Assembly: GCF_030122845.1 (NCBI RefSeq)
Contig: NZ_CP126084.1
Span: 1,860,001 to 1,924,000 of the forward strand
Reading direction: 5' to 3'
DNA length: 64,000 nt
From: Paenibacillus woosongensis
GTDB lineage: Bacteria; Bacillota; Bacilli; Paenibacillales; Paenibacillaceae
The notes beneath the pieces were generated by a model. That model was given only the letters and a program-made list of their open reading frames with translations, was not told the origin of the DNA and made no database searches. Of the stretch, positions 37,678-46,463 are shown piece after piece. Numbering within the stretch: position 1 is the first letter of the stretch; the number at the start of each line of letters is the position of its first letter. A program made the translations under genes and the position numbers.

Positions 37678-38247
37678 ATGTGGGTCTATGAGAAAAAGCT
37701 TCAGTATCCCGTACGAGTAGGAAAATGTGATCTGCGGATGGCTAAGCTGCTGCTCGAACAATACGGCGGAGCCGATGGGGAATTGGCGGCTGCGCTGCGA
37801 TATTTGAACCAGAGATACACGATTCCGGACAAAGTTATCGGTTTGCTCAACGATATTGGTACAGAAGAATTTGCCCACTTGGAAATGATTGCCACCATGG
37901 TATACAAGCTGACGAAGGATGCGACGGTAGAAGAGCTTGACGCTGCCGGACTGGCTCCGCATTACGTTGCGCACGACAGCGCACTGTTCTATGAGAATGC
38001 TTCCGGCGTGCCGTTTACGGCCGCCTATATTCAAGCCAAGGGCGATCCAATCGCCGATCTGTACGAGGACATCGCGGCAGAGGAGAAGGCGCGGGCTACA
38101 TACCAATGGCTTATCGATATGACCGATGACTGCGATTTACAGGACAGCCTCAAATTTCTGCGGGAGCGGGAGATTATCCATTCGCTGCGCTTCCGCGAAG
38201 CGGTGGAAATTTTGAAGGATGACCGGGGTAAGAAGAAGATTTTTTGA
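37678..38247 (+). CDS. cotJC: Spore coat manganese catalase CotJC
   Basis: A 189-aa four-helix protein of the manganese catalase family. Start MWVYEKKLQYPVRV is typical. Metal ligands are the Glu of LLEQYGG, EEFAHLEMI (Glu and His), EDIAAEEKA and REREIIHSLRF. The ATG at 37678 is preferred to 37669, since AGGAGGG would be too near the first. It may break down peroxide in the developing coat. Confidence 0.94.
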   Translation: MWVYEKKLQYPVRVGKCDLRMAKLLLEQYGGADGELAAALRYLNQRYTIPDKVIGLLNDIGTEEFAHLEMIATMVYKLTKDATVEELDAAGLAPHYVAHDSALFYENASGVPFTAAYIQAKGDPIADLYEDIAAEEKARATYQWLIDMTDDCDLQDSLKFLREREIIHSLRFREAVEILKDDRGKKKIF

Positions 38248-38283
38248 GTCACGCTCTAATATGGATATAAAAGGTGGTATCCG

Positions 38284-38484
38284 ATGTCCAAGTCGAAACG
38301 CGGGAAAGCGTTGTGGACGCTTCCTTCCAGAGGCCGCGGCACCTGCCCGGTATGCAGAAGCACGCGCATCAAATTGCTGTACACGAGAAAAAGCGGCTCC
38401 GAGCAGGTCTTGAAAGTGTGCAAACGCTGCTTCCATGCTTCTCAGGAAAAGATCGACGCTGTAGCTGGGGCGCTTGGTGTGTAG
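38284..38484 (+). CDS. Small zinc-ribbon protein
   Basis: A 66-aa basic protein with two Cys pairs, GTCPVCRST (C-x2-C) and VCKRCFHAS (C-x2-C), 22 residues apart. The spacing fits a treble-clef or ribbon zinc site. Basic residues on both sides suggest nucleic acid binding, though this is only inference. AAGGTGG precedes the ATG. It lies 36 nt after cotJC with no terminator between them, so it may be expressed during sporulation. I do not recognise a named family. Confidence 0.7.
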   Translation: MSKSKRGKALWTLPSRGRGTCPVCRSTRIKLLYTRKSGSEQVLKVCKRCFHASQEKIDAVAGALGV

Positions 38485-38550
38485 TAGGGGGAGCGCAAAA
38501 TTTATTCTAACGAGCAAATAGGCATTGTTTATGCCCTCAAAGAAACGATT

Positions 38551-38576
38551 AAAAGACAGTCTTTGGCTGTCTTTTT
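38551..38576 (+). terminator. Terminator after zinc-ribbon gene
   Basis: AAAAGACAG / CTGTCTTTT with a 7-nt loop and a T tract. It ends the cotJ-zinc-ribbon unit. Confidence 0.85.
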
Positions 38577-38991
38577 ATTATTTTACGCCTAGCATGGGTG
38601 TCATCTCTAGGGTGAGAGTCATGAACGGGGGCTGGCCATCGCCTACCGTTATCCAAGGGCCTAATCTTGTAGAATCCCAGTGGATTCATAGAAGACTTCG
38701 CATGTGCCTATGGAAACAGTGGAAGCGAGAAGATTGCTTTCCAGGTATCTGGAATTTATGATAAGAAAGCTAAGTATGTGCTGGATATACGTATCTTTCT
38801 ATGAATGAGGTATAGCGATATGAGAAAGATTGATCATTTGCTGCATGTCTGTATTGTTGGGGCTGTACTATATGGCGGGATTTTTTTATTCAGGTATTTA
38901 ATTAATAAAGATGCTTACTCTAATATTTGTTCTCTATTGGAAAACTAAAAAGAGATAAAAGCTTCATCTGCTGTAGCGATTTGTGCTGAAA
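38577..38991. other. Mostly empty intergenic stretch before the two-component system
   Basis: Between the zinc-ribbon gene (38484) and the response regulator (39151) I see one terminator, one doubtful small ORF (38820-38948) and the regulator promoter. No convincing larger gene is present. The frame at 38525-38761 overlaps the terminator and reads as random sequence. Confidence 0.5.
38820..38948 (+). CDS. Possible 42-aa membrane miniprotein
   Basis: ATG at 38820 opens 42 codons. The middle, VCIVGAVLYGGIFLFRYLI, is a single hydrophobic segment followed by a polar tail with two Cys in total. GAGG lies 9 bases upstream. It could be a real small membrane protein or chance, and I have no family for it. 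Confidence 0.3.
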   Translation: MRKIDHLLHVCIVGAVLYGGIFLFRYLINKDAYSNICSLLEN

Positions 38992-39046
38992 TTAAGAAAA
39001 ACTTAAGCATTTGCGTTCAACCTTGTTAAGATCTGACGATTATAAT
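38992..39046 (+). promoter_or_regulatory. TTAAG array and -10 box of the two-component promoter
   Basis: TTAAG occurs at 38992, 39003 and 39026, that is with steps of 11 and 23 bases, about one and two helix turns. TATAAT lies at 39041-39046, 10 bases after the third copy. The array matches the one at 41174-41211. Tandem repeats 11 bp apart are typical OmpR/PhoB-family sites, so autoregulation is likely. Confidence 0.6.
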
Positions 39047-39150
39047 AAGGTCACCCGCTGGAGATACCGGGCAGGGATCTCTAGGGGTATGGTATATTTA
39101 CAACATGGTTAGTTGTAACAATGACACAGAACAAAGCAGGGGTGCCGATC

Positions 39151-39861
39151 ATGTCCAGAGAGTCGATTCTACTCGTTGATGATGAGAAGGAAATTATTGA
39201 ATTGATGGAGATCTATCTGAAGAATGAGGGATATACCCTTTTCAAAGCTTCCAACGGCTTGGAGGCTCTTCGTATTCTGCAAATTCACGATATAGATCTT
39301 ATCATTCTAGATATTATGATGCCTGAGATGGATGGCATAGAGGCCTGCATGAAGATCAGAGAGCAAAGGAACACGCCGATCATTATGCTGTCCGCAAAAA
39401 GCCAGGATATGGATAAGATTACAGGGCTCAGCATCGGAGCGGACGATTACGTGACCAAGCCGTTCAATCCGTTGGTGCTGATTGCCCGCGTCAAATCTCA
39501 GCTCCGCAGATATAAGCATTTGAACCGCCAGGATTCGAAAAAAAGTGAACACGAAATCGTCATTGATGAGCTGGTGATCAATACCGCGACCCATACCGTA
39601 ACCGTGGACGATCAGGAAGTGAAGCTGACGCCCCGCGAATTTGCCATTCTGGAAATGCTCGCTCTGAATCAGGGGATCGTGCTCAGCATGGACAAGATTT
39701 ATCAGGAGGTATGGAACGAGCCGTTCATGGATTCTAAAAACACGATTATGGTTCATATTCGGAAAATTCGTGAAAAAATCGAAAAGGATAAGCAAAATCC
39801 ACAATTTATAAAGACCGTGTGGGGCATCGGTTATAAAATGAAGCCGTCAAAGGAGTTGTAA
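39151..39861 (+). CDS. OmpR/VanR-type response regulator
   Basis: A 236-aa two-domain regulator. Receiver: VDDEKEI acidic pair, phospho-acceptor D54 in ILDIMMPEMDG, signalling Ser in MLSAKSQD and lysine in VTKPFNP. The C-terminal winged helix (about 130-232) has LTPREFAILEML and IMVHIRKIREKIE. ATG at 39151 follows AGGGGTG; the ATG at 39121 has no ribosome site. It is 1 nt before the kinase gene and probably acts on its own promoter and the glycosyltransferase operon. Confidence 0.95.
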   Translation: MSRESILLVDDEKEIIELMEIYLKNEGYTLFKASNGLEALRILQIHDIDLIILDIMMPEMDGIEACMKIREQRNTPIIMLSAKSQDMDKITGLSIGADDYVTKPFNPLVLIARVKSQLRRYKHLNRQDSKKSEHEIVIDELVINTATHTVTVDDQEVKLTPREFAILEMLALNQGIVLSMDKIYQEVWNEPFMDSKNTIMVHIRKIREKIEKDKQNPQFIKTVWGIGYKMKPSKEL

Positions 39862-39862
39862 C

Positions 39863-41089
39863 ATGACCCGCATGAAGCTGTTCAAATCCATCCGATGGAG
39901 ATTCTTGCTGATCCATATCGTAAGCAGTCTGCTAACCGCCCTAGTTTTGCTTCTAGGCAATTTGCTTGCGAATTACATTTTGCAATTCAATAAGATCAAT
40001 GCGGCGCTCGTATGGGTGATTAACCATATTGGCTCCATGCCTGTCATGGTCGTGTCTGGAGCTGCTCTATATTTATTTTTCTATTACATGTTAAGCAGAC
40101 CCCTGGTTCGATACGCCAGCGAAATTGCAGATACCCTGCAGCTCATGGAGAATGGCAAGTTCCATGCACCCGTACCGGTGCAATCTCCCCACGAGCTTGG
40201 TCTGATTGCTTCCCGGGCAAATCGCGTCGCCGAAGAGCTGAACGACTATTTGCGGGAAATCAACCATGGGCTTCAGGAGATTGCCAAGGGACATTTTCAG
40301 TACGATATTCCGGTCAAGCCTGATCATGATTTGGGTGAGATTGCAAAGAGCATAAATGAAATGAGCGCGCAATTGCATCATTCCATACAGGAGGAGCGGA
40401 AAGCGGAGAAGACAAAAAATGACCTGATCACCGGGGTGTCACACGACCTGAGAACACCGCTCACTTCAATTCTGGGATTTCTGGAGCTGATCGAAAAAGA
40501 CCGCTATTTCGATGAGGTCGAGCTTCGCTATTATATTGGCATTGCCTATGAAAAGTCCGTGACATTAAAAAAACTCATCGACGATCTATTTGAATATACG
40601 CGGATTAATAACGATATGCCGCTGGATCTGAAGCAGATCGACATGAATGATTTTTTCCGGCAGCTTGCCGAGGAATTTGTGCCTAACCTGGAGAGCGCAG
40701 GCGTATCCTGCCGTGTCCATGCACCTGAACATCCTGTCATCATTAAAGCCGATGGAGATCATCTCGTTCGAGCTTATGAGAACTTAATCTCCAACGCGAT
40801 TCGATATGGCAGTGCCGGCAAACGTATCGATATATACATTCAGGAACGAGAAGACAAGGCCATCATTCAGGTCGTGAATTATGGCGATCCGATTCCTGAA
40901 CGCGATTTGCCGTTTATATTTGACCGATTTTATCGGGCCGATAAATCCAGATCCAAGCAGACAGGGGGAGGCACGGGACTCGGGCTTGCCATTACCAAAA
41001 GCATCATCGAGGTTCATGGCGGCACCATATCCGCGAGCAGCAGCGAACGGCAAACCTGCTTTGAAACGATCCTCCCTACAACCCAATAA
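39863..41089 (+). CDS. VanS-like sensor histidine kinase
   Basis: A 408-aa membrane kinase with two helices (about 12-38 and 50-75) separated by only a few residues, so there is almost no outside sensor domain. A HAMP-like region (about 75-180) is followed by HisKA with GVSHDLRTPLTS (H194) and HATPase motifs NLISNAIRYG, FIFDRFYRA and GGGTGLGLAI. Such short-loop kinases often sense membrane or cell-wall changes. It is coupled to the regulator gene, and a terminator follows. Confidence 0.94.
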   Translation: MTRMKLFKSIRWRFLLIHIVSSLLTALVLLLGNLLANYILQFNKINAALVWVINHIGSMPVMVVSGAALYLFFYYMLSRPLVRYASEIADTLQLMENGKFHAPVPVQSPHELGLIASRANRVAEELNDYLREINHGLQEIAKGHFQYDIPVKPDHDLGEIAKSINEMSAQLHHSIQEERKAEKTKNDLITGVSHDLRTPLTSILGFLELIEKDRYFDEVELRYYIGIAYEKSVTLKKLIDDLFEYTRINNDMPLDLKQIDMNDFFRQLAEEFVPNLESAGVSCRVHAPEHPVIIKADGDHLVRAYENLISNAIRYGSAGKRIDIYIQEREDKAIIQVVNYGDPIPERDLPFIFDRFYRADKSRSKQTGGGTGLGLAITKSIIEVHGGTISASSSERQTCFETILPTTQ

Positions 41090-41104
41090 ATGCGTCGTCT
41101 TCAG

Positions 41105-41131
41105 CCTTTCACGATTGTGAAAGGTTTTTTG
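41105..41131 (+). terminator. Terminator after the histidine kinase
   Basis: CCTTTCAC / GTGAAAGG, 4-nt loop, then TTTTTTG. Confidence 0.9.
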
Positions 41132-41173
41132 TTGTCTCTTCCCCCTGAAACATAAGCAGTTGCACTGTTTTAA

Positions 41174-41222
41174 TTAAGGATTTGTTAAGCAATCCGAAGC
41201 CATTTATTAAGAAGTCTATTAT
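41174..41222 (+). promoter_or_regulatory. TTAAG array and promoter of the glycosyltransferase operon
   Basis: TTAAG at 41174, 41185 and 41207 (steps of 11 and 22), followed by a TATTAT box at 41217. The layout repeats that of the two-component promoter at 38992, which suggests that the same regulator controls this operon. Confidence 0.6.
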
Positions 41223-41280
41223 ACGGTTATAGATGTGTAATCCACACATCAAGACCGCCTGACATGAAAGGAGTAAGACC

Positions 41281-42570
41281 ATGCTGAATAGAGCAATTCG
41301 TTGTCATCCGCCTAAACCGAGGCTCGCCATTGTACTCGTGATACTTATTTTCGCCTTGGCTGCCTTTCTGAGAATAGATTTTCTCACCTCTGTCCACCAC
41401 AAGGTATCCCATGATTCCATTTATTACGACGAAATGGTGAGGCAGCTTCTGGAGACAGGGGTTTATGCCTATAAAGATACGGAGCCCAACGCCCAGGTTA
41501 CGCCGGGATACCCTTTATTCATGGCTGCGGTCTATAAGCTGGCCGATTATGAGCGCCAGGATCCTTTTCCGGCAATCCGGTACACCCAGGTGGTGATGAG
41601 TCTCCTGACGTTATGGCTGATCTATGTTATTGCCAAAAGGCTTGGGGGACGGACTGCCGGCATCGTGGCCTTATTGATTGGAGCCGTATATCCGCCGTTT
41701 GTCTGGAGCAATGCGAGTATTCTCACCGAGACCTTGGCGACATTGTTCTTCGCGGCCTACGTCTATCTGCAGCTCCTTGTATTCGAAAGGAAGACGCCCG
41801 CCCTTGCTTTACTAGGCGGGGCCGCCATGGGACTCCTTGTGCTGACCCGGCCTGAATTTTTGATACTCCTGTTTCTGATCTATGTTTTTCATTATTTTTG
41901 GCAAAAGGAAACACGTACGACCTTAAAGCTGTTTTTGTTTACCGTGATCGGGACGGCCGCGGTGCTGTCTCCGTGGGTAGTACGGAATATGATTACGCTG
42001 AATGAAGTCGTGGTGGCGTCCACCCAGGTGAATCCTTTTCAAGCAGGAACCTACCCGGACAAAAACTATGATGACGGATTGGTCGACCGCCGAGGGAAGA
42101 CGCAAATGGAAATTGCCAAGGAGCGCTTGAAGATCGGCTTTACGGAGCATACCTGGGAATTCGCCAAATGGTATACGTACGGCAAGCTAAAACATACGTA
42201 CTCCAAAATGTACTTTGGCAGCGGTCATGAGCCGCTATATCCAGTGATTCCGTTTGTGCCATGGAGCTGGCTGAACTGGCTGCATCGCGGGCTTGTCTTC
42301 TCCGCTCTCGCCTCGCTTTTCGTATTTGCGAGAAAGTGGAGACAGCCTGCGGCAATTCTTGCGATTATCCTTGTGACGATGTCGCTGGTCAGGCTCGTTT
42401 TCGTGCCGGAATACCGGTACAACTATACGGTCATGCCGTTCATAATCATCATAGACAGCATCGTTGGCGTCGCCATGATTCGCAAATGGCTGCCTGCCAA
42501 GCAAACGGTCTTAACTGCTGAAAGGAGTGTAAACGATGTTTCACCATCGCCATCATCACCTCAATCATGA
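41281..42570 (+). CDS. GT39-like membrane glycosyltransferase
   Basis: A 429-aa protein with about ten hydrophobic segments. The first outside loop has HDSIYYDEMVRQLLETG, resembling the acidic catalytic loop of ArnT/PMT-type (GT39/GT83) enzymes that use a lipid-linked sugar. A further motif is LTRPEFLILLFL. It likely transfers a sugar from undecaprenyl phosphate to an extracytoplasmic acceptor. GAAAGGAG precedes the ATG. It overlaps the GT2 gene by 35 nt. Together with GT2 it forms a plausible lipid-sugar donor and transfer pair. Confidence 0.85.
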   Translation: MLNRAIRCHPPKPRLAIVLVILIFALAAFLRIDFLTSVHHKVSHDSIYYDEMVRQLLETGVYAYKDTEPNAQVTPGYPLFMAAVYKLADYERQDPFPAIRYTQVVMSLLTLWLIYVIAKRLGGRTAGIVALLIGAVYPPFVWSNASILTETLATLFFAAYVYLQLLVFERKTPALALLGGAAMGLLVLTRPEFLILLFLIYVFHYFWQKETRTTLKLFLFTVIGTAAVLSPWVVRNMITLNEVVVASTQVNPFQAGTYPDKNYDDGLVDRRGKTQMEIAKERLKIGFTEHTWEFAKWYTYGKLKHTYSKMYFGSGHEPLYPVIPFVPWSWLNWLHRGLVFSALASLFVFARKWRQPAAILAIILVTMSLVRLVFVPEYRYNYTVMPFIIIIDSIVGVAMIRKWLPAKQTVLTAERSVNDVSPSPSSPQS

Positions 42571-43288
42571 CAAGATTCTCGCCATCGTACCTGCCTACAA
42601 CGAGGAGGAAGGTATTGAACAAGTGATCGCTTCACTGCAGAAATATGCACCCTATGCAGACATTCTGGTGGTCAATGACGGCTCAACGGATGATACGAGA
42701 CTGCTCGCAGAGAATGCGGGAGCAGCGGTTCTCCACCTCTGCAGCAACCTGGGCATCGGCGGCGCCGTACAGACCGGTTATCGGTATGCTGCAGAGTACG
42801 GTTACGATTATGCCGTCCAGATTGACGGCGATGGCCAGCATGATCCTGCTGATCTTGCCAAACTGCTCTGCTGCATGCGCAAGACAGGTGCAGATATGGT
42901 TGTAGGCTCCCGTTTTATCGAAAAAGAGGGCTTCCAGTCCACGTTCGCTAGAAAGCTCGGCATTGATCTGCTTGGGGGTCTGGTTACACGATTGACCGGA
43001 AAACGAATTACCGACCCTACCTCGGGCTACCGTTTATGCAACCGCAGGGCAATTGCTTTGTTTGCACAGCAGTATCCTACAGATTATCCAGAGGTCGAGG
43101 CTCTCGTGATGCTCGATAACTGCCAGCTGTCCTTCCAAGAAATTCCTGTGGTGATGAAAGAGCGGCAAGGCGGCGTGTCCAGCATCTCGCCTCTCCAATC
43201 CATTTATTATATGTGCAAGGTGATCTTAGCCATTCTCATGATGAAGACAAGGAAAAAGAAAATGTGGGAGATGAGTCATGAAACCTGA
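42536..43288 (+). CDS. GT2 family glycosyltransferase (dolichol-phosphate-mannose-synthase-like)
   Basis: A 250-aa GT-A enzyme. The segment ILAIVPAYNEEEGIEQ starts the fold; DGSTDD and QIDGDGQHDP carry the metal- and sugar-nucleotide-binding Asp residues. It resembles DPM1/PpmS enzymes that load a sugar on a polyprenyl phosphate. There is a His-rich start MFHHRHHHLNH. The C-terminal half has no strong membrane anchor. It probably makes the donor for the upstream GT39-like enzyme. AAAGGAG lies upstream of the ATG. Confidence 0.9.
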   Translation: MFHHRHHHLNHDKILAIVPAYNEEEGIEQVIASLQKYAPYADILVVNDGSTDDTRLLAENAGAAVLHLCSNLGIGGAVQTGYRYAAEYGYDYAVQIDGDGQHDPADLAKLLCCMRKTGADMVVGSRFIEKEGFQSTFARKLGIDLLGGLVTRLTGKRITDPTSGYRLCNRRAIALFAQQYPTDYPEVEALVMLDNCQLSFQEIPVVMKERQGGVSSISPLQSIYYMCKVILAILMMKTRKKKMWEMSHET

Positions 43289-43679
43289 TATCTATTTGTT
43301 CAGCTTCATCATCAGCCTCAGCTTCGCCGCGACGATTCTTTATCTCATCCGCAATCAAAAGCTGAAGGAGCAGTACGCACTGCTCTGGCTGACACTCAGC
43401 GTCATGATGATGGTTCTGACCTTATTTCCATCCATCTTGGACGATGTGGCCAGACGGATCCGCATTGAGTATGCCCCATCGCTGCTTTATTTGCTTAGTG
43501 TGGTAGGGATTTTATTTATTCTGCTTCACCTTACGATGGCCGTATCCTCACTTGCCCAGCGCAATGTGGAATTGATCCAGACCCTTGCCCTGCATGAGTG
43601 TAAAATCCATGCTTTGATGAAGCAGAACGGGCAGTCTGAGAAGGAGGAGGGAACCGAAGGTCAGCGGGCGAATGATTGA
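43278..43679 (+). CDS. DUF2304 membrane protein
   Basis: A 133-aa protein with three hydrophobic segments (about 5-22, 35-52 and 65-88) and the motif LKEQYALLWL, which is characteristic of DUF2304. Members often sit beside GT2 polyprenyl-sugar synthases, as here, and may help anchor or flip the product; this is inferred from context. It overlaps the GT2 gene by 11 nt. Confidence 0.83.
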   Translation: MKPDIYLFSFIISLSFAATILYLIRNQKLKEQYALLWLTLSVMMMVLTLFPSILDDVARRIRIEYAPSLLYLLSVVGILFILLHLTMAVSSLAQRNVELIQTLALHECKIHALMKQNGQSEKEEGTEGQRAND

Positions 43680-43704
43680 ACATTGAAAAGGAGTTTTTAG
43701 GATC

Positions 43705-45498
43705 ATGATGAAGATCAAGAAAGCAATTCTAGCTGTAAGCCTTGCCGTCTCGCAAGCGGCATTCGTTATGCCTGTGTACGCGGAGTCCGCGTACGAGGTG
43801 CAGGACAAGCAAGTGCAGCTGAATGGAGTCACGAATCGACTGGTCTTATATCTAAATAGCCGCAAAATGGAGCAAAACGGCTTAGAATACACCGCCATTC
43901 GCGAAGCAACAGTGAAGCAAGGCATAACTTATGTCAGTTTGCGTTCGATAACGGATCGCTTGGGCTACAAAGTTGAGTATGACGCAAATACGAATGAAGC
44001 GCTGGTCAGCGGCGGCGAAGCATCCGAAGCAAGATTCAAAGCAAATCGAAATACGTATATTCTAAATGGGGCATCATATCCAATGAATGGCACTCCATAT
44101 ATGGACGAAGGGGTTCTCATGCTTCCGCTGCGATCCTTATCCGCAGCTTACGGCCTCAAGATTACACTGGAGGGAAGCCAAGCAATCCTGGAGCTCCCCG
44201 CCGGTACTGCAACTGATCCGGAACCTGAGCCAGAGCGCAATGAACCTCCGGTTGCCTTATTTGCAACGGATAAACATAAATATCGCATAGGGGAATTCAT
44301 TCGCTATGACGATCAGAGCACAGATGATGAGGATGCTATCGTGGAGCGCAAATGGGACAATCATGAGCCTGCCTTTTTCGAGCCTGGCATCGTAGAGGTG
44401 ACTCTACAAGTGACCGACAAGCATGGCTTGTCCTCTACTTACAAGCAGCAGATTGAGATTACTTCAGAGCTGCTCTATACGAAAGAAGAGTTTGATCGTT
44501 TGTTCACGCCTGTGGGCAGTAATTTTGAAATTGCGGGAAGCTCCGTGCTGTCCTTTGATGCCTTACCCTATACCTATCGGACAGAGCCGTATACCTTATT
44601 TCGGGCTAGCGGCCCCGAGACTGTAAATTATGAGGGCATCCTGTATCAAGACACGATCGAAGGGACTACACTATTTATGATCCATCACAAGAACGACCTG
44701 GGTGAAAAGGCAAAATTCTATGTCGTTGCCGAGAACAAAGGCGAAGCTCCCGCCAATATCGAAATAGGCGGTCTGGGCTTCGCCGGCCCTAGCATTCATC
44801 CCGAAGTGGCGGGAAGGTCGGCTGCAGCAAGATATTTCGAATCGATGATTAGCGGCAGTGCCAGCAAGAGCATGACATTGGTGCCGGGAGAGAAGAAATT
44901 GATATTTACCGAGCTCAGCGCAGCCGCCGTACCAAACGGCGATGTCGTTACCCTGAATGCCGATCTTGTGAGCGATGGCCCTATTCAATATACCGTGCTG
45001 ATCGTCAAGGCAAACCACGATCCCTTGGAGATGATTTCTGCACTGCCTTACCTTGATCCGAAGGAATCGATCATTCGGGGTACTTTCCAGGATTCGGCCC
45101 GCGTATTTGAGTATAACGGGCTGGTAGGTACGAAGCCGGAGCGGCTGCCGCTAACCGATAATACCACCGATCCTTTTCAAAAAGGCATCGACGGAATCAA
45201 GCTCACCGAAGCCACGAACTCCGGCAATTACGGAGTGCTCTATTATATCGTTCTTCATCGTGTCGCGCCTAACACGCTGATCACCTTCAACCCGCGCGGC
45301 GGCCTTTATTCTGGTGCGGCGAGAGTGAATAACGATGTCATTCATATTAAGCATATTGGATCTACCAAGGACAGCACCAGCGTCCTCTATCGAACGGGTG
45401 ACCAAGAAGAAAAAGTAGAATTATGGATAACCCCGGCCGCAGGCAGCAATTTGCCGTTTACGTTTCTGTTCTTGCCGCTGCCTGAGGCGAGGAATTAA
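43705..45498 (+). CDS. Secreted stalk-domain protein (copper amine oxidase N-like)
   Basis: A 597-aa exported protein. A signal peptide (about 1-27) ends near MPVYAESAY. Residues about 45-165 hold two units of the Cu_amine_oxidN1 stalk domain (GITYVSLRSITDRLGYKVEYD and LMLPLRSLSAAYGL). A PKD/Ig-like segment (about 175-250) and a long beta-rich region without known motifs follow. These stalk domains occur on surface proteins of Paenibacillus-type bacteria and do not bind copper. The last gene of the glycosyltransferase operon, it could be the glycosylated acceptor. Confidence 0.82.
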   Translation: MMKIKKAILAVSLAVSQAAFVMPVYAESAYEVQDKQVQLNGVTNRLVLYLNSRKMEQNGLEYTAIREATVKQGITYVSLRSITDRLGYKVEYDANTNEALVSGGEASEARFKANRNTYILNGASYPMNGTPYMDEGVLMLPLRSLSAAYGLKITLEGSQAILELPAGTATDPEPEPERNEPPVALFATDKHKYRIGEFIRYDDQSTDDEDAIVERKWDNHEPAFFEPGIVEVTLQVTDKHGLSSTYKQQIEITSELLYTKEEFDRLFTPVGSNFEIAGSSVLSFDALPYTYRTEPYTLFRASGPETVNYEGILYQDTIEGTTLFMIHHKNDLGEKAKFYVVAENKGEAPANIEIGGLGFAGPSIHPEVAGRSAAARYFESMISGSASKSMTLVPGEKKLIFTELSAAAVPNGDVVTLNADLVSDGPIQYTVLIVKANHDPLEMISALPYLDPKESIIRGTFQDSARVFEYNGLVGTKPERLPLTDNTTDPFQKGIDGIKLTEATNSGNYGVLYYIVLHRVAPNTLITFNPRGGLYSGAARVNNDVIHIKHIGSTKDSTSVLYRTGDQEEKVELWITPAAGSNLPFTFLFLPLPEARN

Positions 45499-45548
45499 TA
45501 GAGTAGGGTGGAAACTAGGTATTTAATTTAGGATGATATTTTCTGAAG

Positions 45549-45590
45549 AACAAAGAACCTTCGTAAATTTGCGGAGGGCTTTGTTTTTTT
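45549..45590 (+). terminator. Terminator of the glycosyltransferase operon
   Basis: AACAAAG ... CTTTGTT outer stem with inner CCTTCG/CGGAGG pairing and a T run. Confidence 0.8.
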
Positions 45591-45709
45591 GTCGTACTAT
45601 TAAAATGCTTGTATTCATTTTCATGATATGATGCCGATATATAATTTAAGTTCAAAAATGTATTTTGAGGAAAAAAAAGGGTGTTTGAATTTGAGACAGG
45701 TGATAAAAT

Positions 45710-46051
45710 ATGAAAGAATATAAAAAGAATAAAATAATATTCTTGAAATTAAGAAAAGTATTCTTCGACATACTTCTTATTATTGGAAGTTGTGTTTTAG
45801 GAACTTACAGTTGGATATGGTTGGCCTCTATTTTTCTTTCAAGTAGAACTACGTTAGTATCTGTTAAGAATATGGATGTTGTAGTGAGATCTTTATTTTT
45901 ATTTGTATTATTCGTAGGAGGTTATGTATGTTTATTATTGTGGCTCAGGAAGGTAAGACATAGATATTTCATTTTAGTAAATATTTTTTTGTATTTATTC
46001 TTTTATTTTTTGCACCACAAATTCCAATCACTATATCGAATATTCAGGTGA
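45710..46051 (+). CDS. AT-rich orphan membrane protein
   Basis: A 113-aa protein with three hydrophobic segments (about 17-42, 57-78 and 85-103) and a basic N terminus MKEYKKNK. I recognise no family. Base composition is strikingly AT-rich compared with the rest of the window, and codons are dominated by A/T endings, which suggests recent gain. The start has AGGTGAT upstream. It overlaps the next gene by 4 nt. Confidence 0.55.
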   Translation: MKEYKKNKIIFLKLRKVFFDILLIIGSCVLGTYSWIWLASIFLSSRTTLVSVKNMDVVVRSLFLFVLFVGGYVCLLLWLRKVRHRYFILVNIFLYLFFYFLHHKFQSLYRIFR

Positions 46052-46416
46052 TGATCTCATTGCCGAAAACGGAGCAGCGAAACGAAATCTATGCAGAGAT
46101 GTCTCAGAAACTAAAACAATCCGGTCTCCCTTATGAAATAAATATTAGTCTCAGCGAGGAATATACGATGGATTTTTTAAAAAAAATGTCCGTTGTTGTA
46201 GCTAGAACGCGGAATGGGAAAGGTGAGAAGTATGAAATTGAACAGCTTATTCAAATATTACCTAATAGAGTTTCGTATCTGAAGATAAATATGAATCAAA
46301 ATGAAAATGACAATAAAAATGTTCGCCTGCTTTTGGATGAAACTAAAGAGATTATGGAATGTTACCCTTCTAATAACTGCGAGGAAGTAGGTATTGAAAA
46401 TATAAAGAGATTTTAG
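46048..46416 (+). CDS. AT-rich orphan cytoplasmic protein
   Basis: A 122-aa soluble, charged protein starting MMISLPKTEQRNEIYAEM. It is coupled to the AT-rich membrane protein by an ATGA overlap. I recognise no family or motif. The pair could be a small transferred module, for example an immunity-like unit, but nothing in the sequence proves that. A long palindrome with T-rich flank follows. Confidence 0.5.
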   Translation: MMISLPKTEQRNEIYAEMSQKLKQSGLPYEINISLSEEYTMDFLKKMSVVVARTRNGKGEKYEIEQLIQILPNRVSYLKINMNQNENDNKNVRLLLDETKEIMECYPSNNCEEVGIENIKRF

Positions 46417-46441
46417 TTCATTCGAATGAACTAAAATCTCT
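46406..46441. terminator. 36-bp perfect palindrome, bidirectional terminator
   Basis: AGAGATTTTAGTTCATTC is followed at once by its exact inverse complement, with T/A-rich flanks on both sides. It lies between convergent genes (46416 and 46464) and would stop transcription both ways. Confidence 0.8.
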
Positions 46442-46463
46442 ATTTTTATAACTAATAACTATA

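Noticed and set aside
38525..38761. 78-codon frame after the zinc-ribbon gene
   Set aside because: It runs through the terminator hairpin, lacks a ribosome site and reads as random sequence.
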